Source: Pseudocitrobacter sp913778145 (GTDB taxonomy: Bacteria; Pseudomonadota; Gammaproteobacteria; Enterobacterales; Enterobacteriaceae). Taken from it: 64,000 nucleotides of DNA. The translations under genes and the position numbers were made by a program. The stretch's first letter is position 1, and each line of letters opens with the position of its first letter. The notes beneath the pieces are model-generated. The model saw only the letters and a list, made by a program, of their open reading frames with translations, ran no database searches and had not been told where the DNA came from. The stretch spans positions 142,278-206,277 of the forward strand of contig JALNTX010000009.1 of NCBI GenBank assembly GCA_035726825.1, written 5' to 3'. This document shows, one piece after another, positions 17,140 through 26,220 of this stretch.

Positions 17140-18405
17140 ATGGCGCTTACCTTTACCCACGATACATTGCCTGCCGATCCGAAATTGGCGATTCGCCAGA
17201 TGAAGGCCGCACTGCGGGCGCAACTTGGCGACGTACAGCTGGTTTTCGATAAGCTGACAGCAAAAATTGAAGCCCGCGTGGCGGACATTGAGGCACGAAA
17301 AGCGCAGGGCCTGCCGGTGTGGCCGGAGATCCCTTACGCTGATATTGTCTCCGGCGCCATCAGCGAGGCAACGCGTGATGAGGTTAAACGTCGCGGTTGT
17401 GCGGTGATCAAAGGCCACTTCCCGCGCGAGCAGGCGCTGGCGTGGGATCGCGCCATGCTCGATTACCTTGATGCCAACCGCTTTGATTATGTCTACAAAG
17501 GGCCTGGCGACAGTTTCTTTGGCTCGCTGGAGGCCTCGCGCCCGGAAATCTACCCGATCTACTGGTCGCAGGCACAGATGCAGGCCCGACAGAGCGACAA
17601 CATGGCCGCCGTACAATCGTTCCTGAACCGCCTGTGGCAGGTCGAGAGCGACGGCAAACAGTGGTTTAACCCGGACGTCAGCGTGATTTATCCGGACCGC
17701 ATCCGTCGCCGCCCGCCGGGCACCACCTCGAAAGGCCTGGGTGCACATACGGATTCCGGCGCGCTGGAGCGCTGGTTGCTGCCCGCCTATCAGCAGGTCT
17801 TTGCCAGTGTGTTTAACGGCAGGATTGATGAGTACGATCCCTGGAATGCGGCGCACCGTACCGACGTGGAAGAGTATACCGTCGATAACACCACCAAATG
17901 CTCCGTCTTCCGCACCTTCCAGGGCTGGACCGCGCTCTCGGATATGATTGCGGATCAAGGCCTGCTGCACGTGGTGCCGATTCCGGAAGCGATGGCTTAC
18001 GTGCTGCTGCGTCCGCTGCTTGATGATGTGCCGGAAGATGAACTGTGCGGCGTCGCGCCAGGCAGAGTATTGCCGATTTCCGAAAAGTGGCATCCCTTGC
18101 TTCTCAAGGCGCTAACCTCAATTCCAGCAGTGGAAGCCGGTGATTCGGTATGGTGGCACTGCGATGTTATTCACGCCGTCGCACCGGTGGAAAATCAGCA
18201 AGGCTGGGGCAATGTGATGTACATCCCCGCCGCGCCAATGTGTGAGAAAAACCTCGCCTACGCCCACAAGGTGCGGGCAGCACTGGAGAACGGCACTTCG
18301 CCGGGCGACTTCCCCCGCGAAGACTACGAAGTTAACTGGGAAGGCCGCTTTACCCTTAACGACCTGAATATTTACGGTAAACGCGCGTTGGGCATGGCAG
18401 ACTGA
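17140..18405 (+). CDS. ybiU: DUF1479 dioxygenase-like protein YbiU
   Basis: This 421-residue cytoplasmic protein of the DUF1479 family matches E. coli YbiU in length and most of its sequence. The family is predicted to adopt the double-stranded beta-helix of 2-oxoglutarate/Fe(II) oxygenases. GLGAHTDSGALERWL offers the HxD iron ligands and WWHCDVIHAV a distal His. The substrate is unknown. The start at 17140 agrees with the E. coli N-terminus; an in-frame ATG seven codons upstream overlaps the palindrome at 17112 and lacks a ribosome site. Its 3' end overlaps the convergent LacI-type gene by 34 bases. Confidence 0.9.
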   Translation: MALTFTHDTLPADPKLAIRQMKAALRAQLGDVQLVFDKLTAKIEARVADIEARKAQGLPVWPEIPYADIVSGAISEATRDEVKRRGCAVIKGHFPREQALAWDRAMLDYLDANRFDYVYKGPGDSFFGSLEASRPEIYPIYWSQAQMQARQSDNMAAVQSFLNRLWQVESDGKQWFNPDVSVIYPDRIRRRPPGTTSKGLGAHTDSGALERWLLPAYQQVFASVFNGRIDEYDPWNAAHRTDVEEYTVDNTTKCSVFRTFQGWTALSDMIADQGLLHVVPIPEAMAYVLLRPLLDDVPEDELCGVAPGRVLPISEKWHPLLLKALTSIPAVEAGDSVWWHCDVIHAVAPVENQQGWGNVMYIPAAPMCEKNLAYAHKVRAALENGTSPGDFPREDYEVNWEGRFTLNDLNIYGKRALGMAD

Positions 18406-19475
18406 TTATCATAAAGCCCTTCGCTATCCACGGCGGTGTGCCCTTTGCCGGGGCGCACGCGCCGCACCGATTCCCGCACGACTAAACGCCCATGCAGCAG
18501 CAGCGAACCGACCGGCGCATCCGGGCGAATCAGCCGCTGTTGCAGCATCTGCACCGCCTCGCTTCCCAGCTCATCGCGCGGAACGTGCACCGCCGTCAGC
18601 GGCACATCTTCAATAGCCGCCAGATTAAAGCCATCGATGCTCATCACCGAGATATCCTGCGGCACGCGCAGGCCATGTTTACGCAAAGCGTTAATGGCTC
18701 CGGCCGCCATAAAATCACTGCCCACCAGCAACGCTGTCGGCAACGGCTTACCTTTGCGCTCATCCAGCCACTCGCTTACCCGCGCTTGCGTGGCAGTCGC
18801 ACTGAAGCTGTTGATGTTCAGCAAGTCTCTATCGTGCTGAAAGTTCAGATTATGCTGCACCCAGGATTCACGAATGCCCGCCAGCCGCTGCTCCATGGTG
18901 TAGCGGCGCAGGCACATTACGTTCAGCACTTCCCGGTGACCCATTTCAAACAAATAGCGGGCAGCAAACGCGCCAATCATGCGATGATCCGGGGCGATCG
19001 CCGGCAAACGCATGCGCTCATCGCGACAGTTGATCAGCACGCAGGGCTTACCAAGATCGGCGGCCAGATCGTGAATGTGTGGATCGTCAATGCCCAGCAG
19101 GATCGCCGCCTGGGTTTCCGCTTCGTTCATCCGCGAGAGAAACAGCGTCGGGTCGCTGTCATTTTCTTCCAGCGGACAGTAGCGCAGGCGGACTTCGTGC
19201 GGGGCAAGCGCTTTGCTGATGCTCTGGATCACGCGGTAGTAAAAGATATCCGAACGTTCGTCGAAGGCGCGCGGCGGCGCAAAGACCATCAGACTGTTGA
19301 GCAGCAAACGCCCCGCCGCCATGCCGTCCATCACCCCCAGTTCGCGCGCCGCGTTCAGTACCTGTTCACGTGCTCGTGGGCTGGTGTTGGCTTTCCCCGC
19401 CAGCACGCGCGAAACGGTGCTGGCAGAAAGCCCGGTGCGCCGGGCAATTTCGGCAATTTTCAGCTTCTTTTCCAT
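18372..19475 (-). CDS. LacI-family transcriptional regulator
   Basis: This 367-residue repressor has an N-terminal helix-turn-helix (KIAEIARRTGLSASTVSRVLAGK, residues about 6-28) with the hinge region after residue 50. A periplasmic-binding-protein-like effector domain follows, with landmarks such as LVGSDFMAAGAINALRKHG and MSIDGFNLAAIEDVPLTAVHVPR. It is divergent from the MFS transporter and GH31 genes and is presumably their sugar-responsive repressor. The C-terminal tail runs into the 3' end of ybiU on the opposite strand. The gene is absent from this place in E. coli K-12. Confidence 0.9.
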   Translation of the reverse strand: MEKKLKIAEIARRTGLSASTVSRVLAGKANTSPRAREQVLNAARELGVMDGMAAGRLLLNSLMVFAPPRAFDERSDIFYYRVIQSISKALAPHEVRLRYCPLEENDSDPTLFLSRMNEAETQAAILLGIDDPHIHDLAADLGKPCVLINCRDERMRLPAIAPDHRMIGAFAARYLFEMGHREVLNVMCLRRYTMEQRLAGIRESWVQHNLNFQHDRDLLNINSFSATATQARVSEWLDERKGKPLPTALLVGSDFMAAGAINALRKHGLRVPQDISVMSIDGFNLAAIEDVPLTAVHVPRDELGSEAVQMLQQRLIRPDAPVGSLLLHGRLVVRESVRRVRPGKGHTAVDSEGLYDNQSAMPNARLP

Positions 19476-19487
19476 TCTGTGATCCGA

Positions 19488-19516
19488 TTCAAATTCGAAA
19501 ATGAAAGAATTTTCAT
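19488..19516. promoter_or_regulatory. LacI-type operator candidates
   Basis: TTCAAATTCGAAAATGAA (19488-19505) is symmetric at 14 of 18 positions about a central CG, the usual form of LacI-family operators, and ends 13 bases from the regulator start. It overlaps ATGAAAGAATTTTCAT (19501-19516), with 6-base perfect arms. Either could be bound by the adjacent repressor. Confidence 0.45.
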
Positions 19517-19633
19517 AAGGAAATTACCCTATGCCATAAGGCTCTGAGCAGAGATCCTTACTGTATCCCAGCTATTCATGAAAAAACGTGCACAAAACCC
19601 GCTTTCCCTGGCTTTTTTTGTCTCTTAGTCTGA

Positions 19634-19725
19634 ATTGGTAGAACAACTTCCATACAAGCATAGCGGAAGTATCTAAAACTAAATAATAAGCATATCAAAA
19701 GGTTAATTAGATTGGTGTGACAACT
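19634..19725 (+). promoter_or_regulatory. Direct repeat ATTGGTnnnACAACT upstream of the MFS gene
   Basis: ATTGGTAGAACAACT (19634-19648) and ATTGGTGTGACAACT (19711-19725) are identical at 12 of 15 positions and start 77 bases apart. They resemble operators of FadR-type GntR regulators (ATTGGTnnnACCAAT, as for PdhR or LldR) with two mismatches. The second copy lies 50 bases before the MFS start codon. Confidence 0.35.
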
Positions 19726-19774
19726 CTCCACGGAGTTGCCCCACCTTATCCTACAAAATTCTGTGGAGATCCCC

Positions 19775-21076
19775 ATGAGTCAGGGCATCAATAACGATAT
19801 GACTGTCAGTAAAACCCGTCGGGTGGTGAAGAACCTTCGCTGGTGGATGCTAATTCTGTTTTTACTTGGCGTAACCGTTAACTACATCACCCGTAACTCG
19901 CTGGGTATTCTGGCTCCCGAACTGAAAACCAGCCTCGGCATCACCACCGAGCAATACTCCTGGATAGTCGGCGCGTTTCAGATTGCCTATACCCTCTTCC
20001 AGCCGCTGTGCGGATGGTTAATCGACGTTATCGGTCTTAAGCTCGGCTTTATGATTTGCGCCTCGCTGTGGGCACTGGCCTGCCTGCTGCACGCGGGTGC
20101 CGGGAGCTGGCTGCATCTGGCGATTCTGCGCTTCTGTATGGGTGGCGCGGAAGCCGCAGCGACGCCCGCCAACGCCAAAACGATTGGCGAATGGTTCCCA
20201 AAAACCGAGCGACCGATTGCCTCTGGCTGGGCAGGCGTCGGTTTCTCCATTGGTGCCATGCTGGCACCGCCGATTATCTATTTTGCGCACGCTTCCTTTG
20301 GCTGGCAGGGCGCGTTTATGTTTACCGGCGTGCTGGCGATGCTGTGGGTGGTGCTGTGGTGGGCGTTCTACCATAACCCGGAAAAACATCCGAATCTGAG
20401 TAAAAGCGAGCTGGAGTACATCCGTCAGGACAACGAAGCACCGCCGGTCAAACTCCCGTTCTTTACCGCGCTGAAAACCGTCGGCAAAAACAAACGCTTT
20501 TACGGTATCGCTATCCCGGCGTTTATGGCCGAACCGGCGTGGGCCGTGTTCAGCTTCTGGATGCCGCTCTACTTCGCGAAGCAGTACAACATGGATCTCA
20601 AGCAGATCGCCCTGTTTGCCTGGCTGCCGTTCCTCGCGGCAGATCTCGGCAGCGTGGCCAGTGGCTATTTGACTCGCCTTTATGCACGTCTGTTTGGCTG
20701 CTCACGCGTCAACTCCACCGTCGCCAGCTCCGTCACCGGCGCCTTCATGATGATTTCGCTGGCGGTAGTCGCCATCACGAAAGATCCGATTATTGCCGTG
20801 GTGCTAATGTCCATCGGCGGCTTCGGCCACCAGATCATCTCCTGCATGCTGAGCGCCCTGGTGGTCGAGTCTTTCGATAAAGGCCAGATGGCGACCGTTA
20901 ACGGTATGCGCGGCTCGGCGGCCTGGATAGCCAGCTTCCTCTTTTCCCTGATTATCGGGGTGACCGCCGACAAAATCGGCTTCAACCCGCTGTTTGTCGC
21001 CATGGGTTTCTTCGACCTGATCGGCGCCTGTTTCCTGGTGGCATTTATTGCTGAACGTCGCGCTAAACGCGCCTGA
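19775..21076 (+). CDS. MFS transporter, hexuronate/ACS type
   Basis: This 433-residue inner-membrane transporter has about twelve membrane segments. NYITRNSLGILAPEL in helix 1 and the motif CGWLIDVIGLKLGF between helices 2 and 3 place it with the anion:cation symporters related to ExuT. A sugar acid or similar carbohydrate anion is therefore a likely substrate, but this is inference. The start at 19775 has GTGGAG upstream. It is followed by the GH31 gene with 14 bases between stop and start, so the two form an operon facing away from the LacI regulator. Confidence 0.87.
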   Translation: MSQGINNDMTVSKTRRVVKNLRWWMLILFLLGVTVNYITRNSLGILAPELKTSLGITTEQYSWIVGAFQIAYTLFQPLCGWLIDVIGLKLGFMICASLWALACLLHAGAGSWLHLAILRFCMGGAEAAATPANAKTIGEWFPKTERPIASGWAGVGFSIGAMLAPPIIYFAHASFGWQGAFMFTGVLAMLWVVLWWAFYHNPEKHPNLSKSELEYIRQDNEAPPVKLPFFTALKTVGKNKRFYGIAIPAFMAEPAWAVFSFWMPLYFAKQYNMDLKQIALFAWLPFLAADLGSVASGYLTRLYARLFGCSRVNSTVASSVTGAFMMISLAVVAITKDPIIAVVLMSIGGFGHQIISCMLSALVVESFDKGQMATVNGMRGSAAWIASFLFSLIIGVTADKIGFNPLFVAMGFFDLIGACFLVAFIAERRAKRA

Positions 21077-21090
21077 GAGTGGATGTAAAA

Positions 21091-23460
21091 ATGAAAACGT
21101 TGAAAAACTGGACCCTGCAAAAGCAATCTGACCACCACGTTGAACTGCTGGTCGACGGCCAGCACACCCTGTGTCTGTACGTGCTGGAAGAAACCCTGTT
21201 CCGTGTGCTAATTAAACGCAAAGGCGAGCTGGCGCTGGACAGAACCTGGAGTATCGCCCCGCAGCAGGATGTGCCGTGGGAAGGCCGCCCGCGTGAAGAC
21301 CTTAGCGGCTTTACCCTACCCGACTGGACGCTGACCGAGAAGGATGGCACCGTCATCGTTGCGACCGACTCCCTGCGCGCGACCGTCCACCAGCCGCTGT
21401 GGCTGGAATGGCACTACCGCAATGCAGCAGGTGAATGGCAGCCGTTAGTGAGCGACCGCCCTACCAGCGCCTATCTGCTGAACGCGCACGGCGACGGCGT
21501 GGCGCACTATCAAAGCCGTCGTAAAGATGAGCGTTTTTATGGCCTGGGCGATAAAGCGGGCGAGCTGCAACGCAACGGTAAACGCTATGAAATGCGCAAT
21601 CTCGACGCGATGGGCTATAACGCCGTCAGCACCGACCCGCTGTATAAACACATTCCGTTCACCATCACGCGCCGCGACGATATTAGCTTTGGCCTGTTTT
21701 ACGACAACCTGAGTAGCTGCTGGCTGGACCTCGGCAACGAAATCGATAACTACCACACCGCTTACCGTCGCTGGCAGGCGGAAGCGGGCGATATCGATTA
21801 CTACATTTTTACCGGCGAGCGCGTACTCGACGTCACCAAAGCGTTTGTGCGCCTGACCGGCAAAACCCTGTTCGGGCCAAAATGGAGCCTGGGTTACAGT
21901 GGTTCCACCATGCACTACACCGATGCGCCGGATGCGCAAAATCAGCTGATGAACTTTATCCGCCTGTGCGACGAGCACGCCATTCCGTGCGATTCGTTCC
22001 AGCTTTCATCCGGCTATACCTCAATCAACGGCAAGCGCTACGTCTTCAACTGGAACTATGACAAGGTGCCGCAGCCGAAAGTGATGAGCCAGGCATTTCA
22101 CGATGCGGGCCTGCATCTGGCAGCCAACATCAAACCGTGTCTGCTACAGGATCACCCGCGTTATGAAGAGGTGGCGGCAAAAGGCTTGTTCATTGGCGAT
22201 TCTGAAAGCGATGCGCCGGAACGCTCCAGTTTCTGGGATGACGAAGGTTCACACCTCGATTTCACCAATCCACAAACCGTTAACTGGTGGAAAGACGGCG
22301 TGACCACCCAGTTACTGGAGATGGGAATCGACTCCACCTGGAATGATAACAACGAATTTGAAGTGTGGGACGGGGAAGCGCGTTGCCACGGTTTCGGCCA
22401 GCAAATCGCCATCAAACACATCCGGCCGGTGATGCCGCTGCTGATGATGCGCGCCTCGCTGGAAGCGCAGCAGCAGTTTGCGCCAAACAAGCGCCCTTAC
22501 CTTATCTCTCGCTCCGGCTGCGCGGGGATGCAGCGCTATGTGCAAACCTGGAGCGGCGATAACCGCACCAACTGGGACACCCTGCGCTACAACACGCGGA
22601 TGGGTCTGGGGATGAGCCTTTCGGGCCTCTATAACCTGGGCCATGACGTCGGTGGTTTCTCCGGCGATAAACCGGACCCGGAGCTGTTTGTACGCTGGGT
22701 ACAGAACGGAGTGATGCATCCACGCTTTACTATTCACTCATGGAATGACGACCACACGGTCAACGAGCCGTGGATGTATCCGGCAGTTACCCCGGCGATT
22801 CGCAGCGCCATTGAACTGCGCTACCGCCTGCTGCCGTATTTCTATACGCTGCTGTGGCAGTCTCACGCAGACGACGAACCAATGCTGCGCCCGACGTTCC
22901 TCGACCACGAGCACGACGCACAAACCTTCGAGGAGTGCGATGACTTCCTGCTGGGGCGCGATTTGCTGGTCGCAAGCGTGGTTGAACCAGGACAGCGCGA
23001 GCGCCGCGTCTGGCTGCCAGATAACGAAACCGGCTGGTACGATTTTTACACCGAAGAGTGGTTCTCCGGCGGTCAGTGGATTACGCGTGACGCGCCGCTG
23101 GAAAAACTACCGCTGCTGGTTCGCGCCGGGGCCGCCCTGCCGTTTAGCGAGCGCATCACTTTTGTCAGCACCAAAGACGATGATACCCGCGAGCTGAAAC
23201 TCTTCCCGGTCAAAGGTGTGGGCACCACATCCGGGCTGCTGTTTGAAGATGACGGCGAGTCGTGGGGTTATCAAAACGGAGAGGCACTGTGGGTGGAATG
23301 GGAGATGGTTTGCGATGGAACAACTATCAACCTGAACATCAGCGCCCGTGGGGATTATCGCCCGGCGTGGAAAACGTTAACGATTTCTCTGCCGAAGGAT
23401 GAGAAACGCCAGCTGCGCGTCAACGGTCACTTAATTGACGCGTGGAAACTCGCGGAATAA
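21091..23460 (+). CDS. Glycoside hydrolase family 31 enzyme
   Basis: This 789-residue retaining alpha-glycosidase has no signal peptide and should act in the cytoplasm on sugars brought in by the MFS transporter. It has an N-terminal beta-sandwich (to about residue 240), a (beta/alpha)8 barrel and two C-terminal beta domains. The nucleophile is Asp419 in DSTWNDNNE, which differs from the usual WxDMNE by having Asn after the Asp. The acid/base is Asp490 in WSGDNRTNWD. Known GH31 activities include alpha-glucosidase and alpha-xylosidase; the specificity here cannot be read off. The ATG at 21091 is preferred over a GTG at 21079. Confidence 0.88.
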   Translation: MKTLKNWTLQKQSDHHVELLVDGQHTLCLYVLEETLFRVLIKRKGELALDRTWSIAPQQDVPWEGRPREDLSGFTLPDWTLTEKDGTVIVATDSLRATVHQPLWLEWHYRNAAGEWQPLVSDRPTSAYLLNAHGDGVAHYQSRRKDERFYGLGDKAGELQRNGKRYEMRNLDAMGYNAVSTDPLYKHIPFTITRRDDISFGLFYDNLSSCWLDLGNEIDNYHTAYRRWQAEAGDIDYYIFTGERVLDVTKAFVRLTGKTLFGPKWSLGYSGSTMHYTDAPDAQNQLMNFIRLCDEHAIPCDSFQLSSGYTSINGKRYVFNWNYDKVPQPKVMSQAFHDAGLHLAANIKPCLLQDHPRYEEVAAKGLFIGDSESDAPERSSFWDDEGSHLDFTNPQTVNWWKDGVTTQLLEMGIDSTWNDNNEFEVWDGEARCHGFGQQIAIKHIRPVMPLLMMRASLEAQQQFAPNKRPYLISRSGCAGMQRYVQTWSGDNRTNWDTLRYNTRMGLGMSLSGLYNLGHDVGGFSGDKPDPELFVRWVQNGVMHPRFTIHSWNDDHTVNEPWMYPAVTPAIRSAIELRYRLLPYFYTLLWQSHADDEPMLRPTFLDHEHDAQTFEECDDFLLGRDLLVASVVEPGQRERRVWLPDNETGWYDFYTEEWFSGGQWITRDAPLEKLPLLVRAGAALPFSERITFVSTKDDDTRELKLFPVKGVGTTSGLLFEDDGESWGYQNGEALWVEWEMVCDGTTINLNISARGDYRPAWKTLTISLPKDEKRQLRVNGHLIDAWKLAE

Positions 23461-23473
23461 CGCTGTAAAAAAG

Positions 23474-23504
23474 AGAGCGGCCCGAGGATGGGCCGTTCTG
23501 TTTT
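23474..23504 (+). terminator. Intrinsic terminator after the GH31 gene
   Basis: CGGCCC and GGGCCG (23478-23483 and 23490-23495) pair around a six-base loop, extended by weaker pairs, and are followed by TTCTGTTTT. Confidence 0.8.
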
Positions 23505-23823
23505 CACTCCCCTTCATTTTCCCATCCATAATCTCAGGTATTAACTAACGCTCACCATCATTCTGGAGATAAGGCATGGGTGTAGTGATTTGTCCCTGGC
23601 CAGAAACAATGTTATATAAAAAAATAATACAAACAATAACATTAATTACTCCTATTTATCCCAAACATGGCTGGCAAAATAGAAATTGAAAATAAAAAAC
23701 GAAAAGTTATAATTCATCAATACAGTTAATATTTATGAAAAAGTTTATCTTTATCAGGATAACATCCGTTACTTTATCACGCTGCTATTTTAATCAACCC
23801 ATAAATAAAAGGAATTTATTTTA
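23505..23823. other. AT-rich intergenic region with a doubtful small frame
   Basis: This stretch holds the promoter region of the lipoprotein gene and no recognised gene. A 37-codon frame at 23576-23689, beginning MGVVICPWPETM, has GGAG about 9 bases upstream, but its composition is that of the surrounding AT-rich DNA and it is not recognised. Confidence 0.4.
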
Positions 23824-24348
23824 ATGAAATACCTAAAAATATTATTAATTAGCCTGTCATGCTTATGGTTGACGGGATGCGGCCCCGATCCAAAAGCCTA
23901 TCTTGGCGAAAATATTGCAATGTGGAATACGACCATTAGTGATATTGAAAACATGATTACGCAAATATCAAGTAATGACTCGCGCGAGTTTCTTGCGGAT
24001 TACAATGATAATGTGCTTCGCCATAAAAAAGGTGTTCAGAACCGCCTGAAGATCTGGCATGAAATGGAAGAAAAAAAGGGTGTACCCGACGATGCTAAAG
24101 ATCTTCAAAACGCAACATATCAGTATTTAGAACAAGTCATTAAATCAGATGAAAGCCTGGAGGCACTCACGTTACTGGCAGGAGATAAAAATATTAAAGA
24201 TGATGAATTCCAGATAAAAAAAGAACAACTCACACAATCTTTTGAGGAAATCAGCCAGCAAGCTGATGTGTTAAGCAAAGAGCAAGAAAAATTTGCAAAA
24301 GCGCATAACATTGAAATCACAGTTGCTAGCTGGTCTGCGTATCATTAA
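23824..24348 (+). CDS. Predicted lipoprotein of unknown function
   Basis: This 174-residue protein has a lipoprotein signal peptide. The hydrophobic stretch ILLISLSCLWLTGC ends in a lipobox (LTGC) whose Cys19 would be acylated. The residues after it (GPDPKAY) lack Asp at +2, which favours the outer membrane. The mature part is almost entirely helical and charged, with heptad-like segments (EQLTQSFEEISQQADVLSKE), so a coiled coil is likely. It resembles the loosely defined DUF3053-type lipoproteins but I cannot assign it firmly. The gene is AT-rich compared with its neighbours, suggesting separate acquisition. Confidence 0.7.
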   Translation: MKYLKILLISLSCLWLTGCGPDPKAYLGENIAMWNTTISDIENMITQISSNDSREFLADYNDNVLRHKKGVQNRLKIWHEMEEKKGVPDDAKDLQNATYQYLEQVIKSDESLEALTLLAGDKNIKDDEFQIKKEQLTQSFEEISQQADVLSKEQEKFAKAHNIEITVASWSAYH

Positions 24349-24358
24349 TGACAAATTA

Positions 24359-24404
24359 AAAAAAAAGTGGCTGGAAACACAAATCGCTCTTTGCGCTTCC
24401 AGCC
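24359..24404 (-). terminator. Terminator between the lipoprotein gene and ybiT
   Basis: GGCTGGAA and TTCCAGCC (24369-24376 and 24397-24404) form an 8-bp stem. On the minus strand it is followed by ACTTTTTTTT, so it ends ybiT, whose stop is only a few bases away. It may also slow plus-strand readthrough. Confidence 0.8.
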
Positions 24405-24410
24405 CTTATA

Positions 24411-26003
24411 TTACTCGATACCCTTACTACGCAGGTAATCTTCGTAATTACCGGTGAAGTCAATCACGCGTTCCGGCGTAATTTCAATCACGCGCGTCGC
24501 CAGCGAGCTCACAAATTCACGGTCGTGAGAAACGAAGATCAGCGTGCCCGGATACATTTCCAGCGCCATGTTCAGGGATTCAATGGATTCCATATCCAGG
24601 TGGTTGGTCGGTTCATCCATAACCAGCACGTTCGGTTTTTCCATCATCAGTTTACCGAACAGCATGCGGCCTTTCTCACCACCGGAAAGCACTTTCGCCG
24701 GTTTCTTGATATCGTCCTGGCTGAACAGCAGACGGCCGAGGATGCTGCGCACCGCTTGTTCGTCGTCGCCTTCCTGTTTCCACTGGCTCATCCATTCGAA
24801 AACGGTCAGGTCATTTTCAAATTCAAACTCATGATCCTGAGCGTAATAACCAATCTTCGCGTTTTCCGACCATTTCACCGTGCCGTTATCCGGCGTTAAA
24901 TCACCGACCAGCGTTTTCATCAGCGTGGATTTACCGACGCCGTTGGTCCCCAGAATCGCCAGTTTCTCGCCCACTTCCAGCAGCAGGTTAACGCCTTTAA
25001 ACAGCGGGCCGTTATCAAAGCCTTTGCTAAGCGCTTCCACTTCCAGCGCATTACGGAACAATTTCTTATCCTGCTCAAAGCGGATGAACGGGTTCTGACG
25101 GCTGGATGCTTTGACTTCGTCGAGTTTGATTTTATCAATCTGACGCGCGCGAGATGTCGCCTGACGAGACTTAGAGGCGTTGGCGCTAAAGCGGCTGACG
25201 AAGGATTGCAGGTCAGCAATCTGCGCTTTTTTCTTGGCGTTATCCGCCAGCAGACGCTCACGCGCCTGGGTCGCGGCGGTCATGTATTCGTCGTAGTTAC
25301 CGGCGTAGACGCGCAGCTCGCCGTAGTCGAGATCCGCCATGTGGGTGCAGACCATGTTCAGGAAGTGACGGTCGTGCGAAATGATGATCATGGTGCTGTC
25401 GCGTTCGTTCAGCACCTGCTCCAGCCAGCGAATGGTGTCGATATCCAGGTTGTTGGTCGGTTCATCGAGCAGCAGAATGTCTGGGTTAGAGAACAGCGCC
25501 TGCGCCAGAAGCACACGCAGTTTCCAGCCTGGCGCCACTTCGCTCATCGGGCCATAATGCTGTTCCAGCGGAATACCCACGCCGAGCAGCAGTTCACCGG
25601 CACGCGCTTCGGCGGAATAACCGTCCATCTCGCCGTATTTCACTTCAAGATCGGCCACTTTATAGCCGTCTTCTTCGCTCATTTCCGGCAGCGCGTAGAT
25701 GCGGTCACGTTCTTGTTTAACTTCCCACAGTTCACCGTGTCCCATGATGACCGTATCCAGAACGCTGAACTCTTCGAAGGCGAACTGATCCTGACGCAGC
25801 TTACCGATGCGCTCGTTCGGGTCGAGAGAGACGTTGCCCAGCGTCGGCTCAAGGTCGCCGCCGAGGATTTTCATAAAGGTGGATTTGCCGCTCCCGTTAG
25901 CGCCAATCAGGCCGTAACGGTTGCCGCCTCCAAATTTGACGGAGATGTTTTCGAACAGCGGCTTACTGCCAAACTGCATGGTAACGTTGCTGGTAACTAA
26001 CAC
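24411..26003 (-). CDS. ybiT: ABC-F family ATPase YbiT
   Basis: This 530-residue soluble ABC-F protein has two ATP-binding cassettes and no membrane part. Such proteins bind the ribosomal E site and adjust translation. Domain 1 has Walker A GANGSGKST near residue 35 and ILLLDEPTNNLD; domain 2 has GTNGVGKST and VLVMDEPTNHLD. The inter-domain linker is the charged segment TSRARQIDKIKLDEVKASSR. Length and sequence match E. coli YbiT. The start codon is GTG (26001-26003), preceded by AGGA. Confidence 0.95.
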   Translation of the reverse strand: MLVTSNVTMQFGSKPLFENISVKFGGGNRYGLIGANGSGKSTFMKILGGDLEPTLGNVSLDPNERIGKLRQDQFAFEEFSVLDTVIMGHGELWEVKQERDRIYALPEMSEEDGYKVADLEVKYGEMDGYSAEARAGELLLGVGIPLEQHYGPMSEVAPGWKLRVLLAQALFSNPDILLLDEPTNNLDIDTIRWLEQVLNERDSTMIIISHDRHFLNMVCTHMADLDYGELRVYAGNYDEYMTAATQARERLLADNAKKKAQIADLQSFVSRFSANASKSRQATSRARQIDKIKLDEVKASSRQNPFIRFEQDKKLFRNALEVEALSKGFDNGPLFKGVNLLLEVGEKLAILGTNGVGKSTLMKTLVGDLTPDNGTVKWSENAKIGYYAQDHEFEFENDLTVFEWMSQWKQEGDDEQAVRSILGRLLFSQDDIKKPAKVLSGGEKGRMLFGKLMMEKPNVLVMDEPTNHLDMESIESLNMALEMYPGTLIFVSHDREFVSSLATRVIEITPERVIDFTGNYEDYLRSKGIE

Positions 26004-26151
26004 GGAAGTATCCTGAGGAATGTGACAAACCGCCTATTATGCCACAATTCCGAATTAAAATCGCCCGCCTTCGTAACGGGCTACACTGTCATCTAAGTGA
26101 AAAAAATGTGATTTCGTACACATCCGAATTCCCTGTTGCCGGGAATGCACA

Positions 26152-26157
26152 TATAAT
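26152..26157 (+). promoter_or_regulatory. Possible -10 element of ldtB
   Basis: A perfect TATAAT sits 64 bases upstream of the ldtB start. No good -35 element is seen at the usual distance, so this is a tentative sigma-70 promoter. Confidence 0.4.
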
Positions 26158-26220
26158 GCGCTTCCATCATACATCCGATTTTCCAACCACAGCCTGAGTG
26201 GCACTGATATCTCGCACAAC

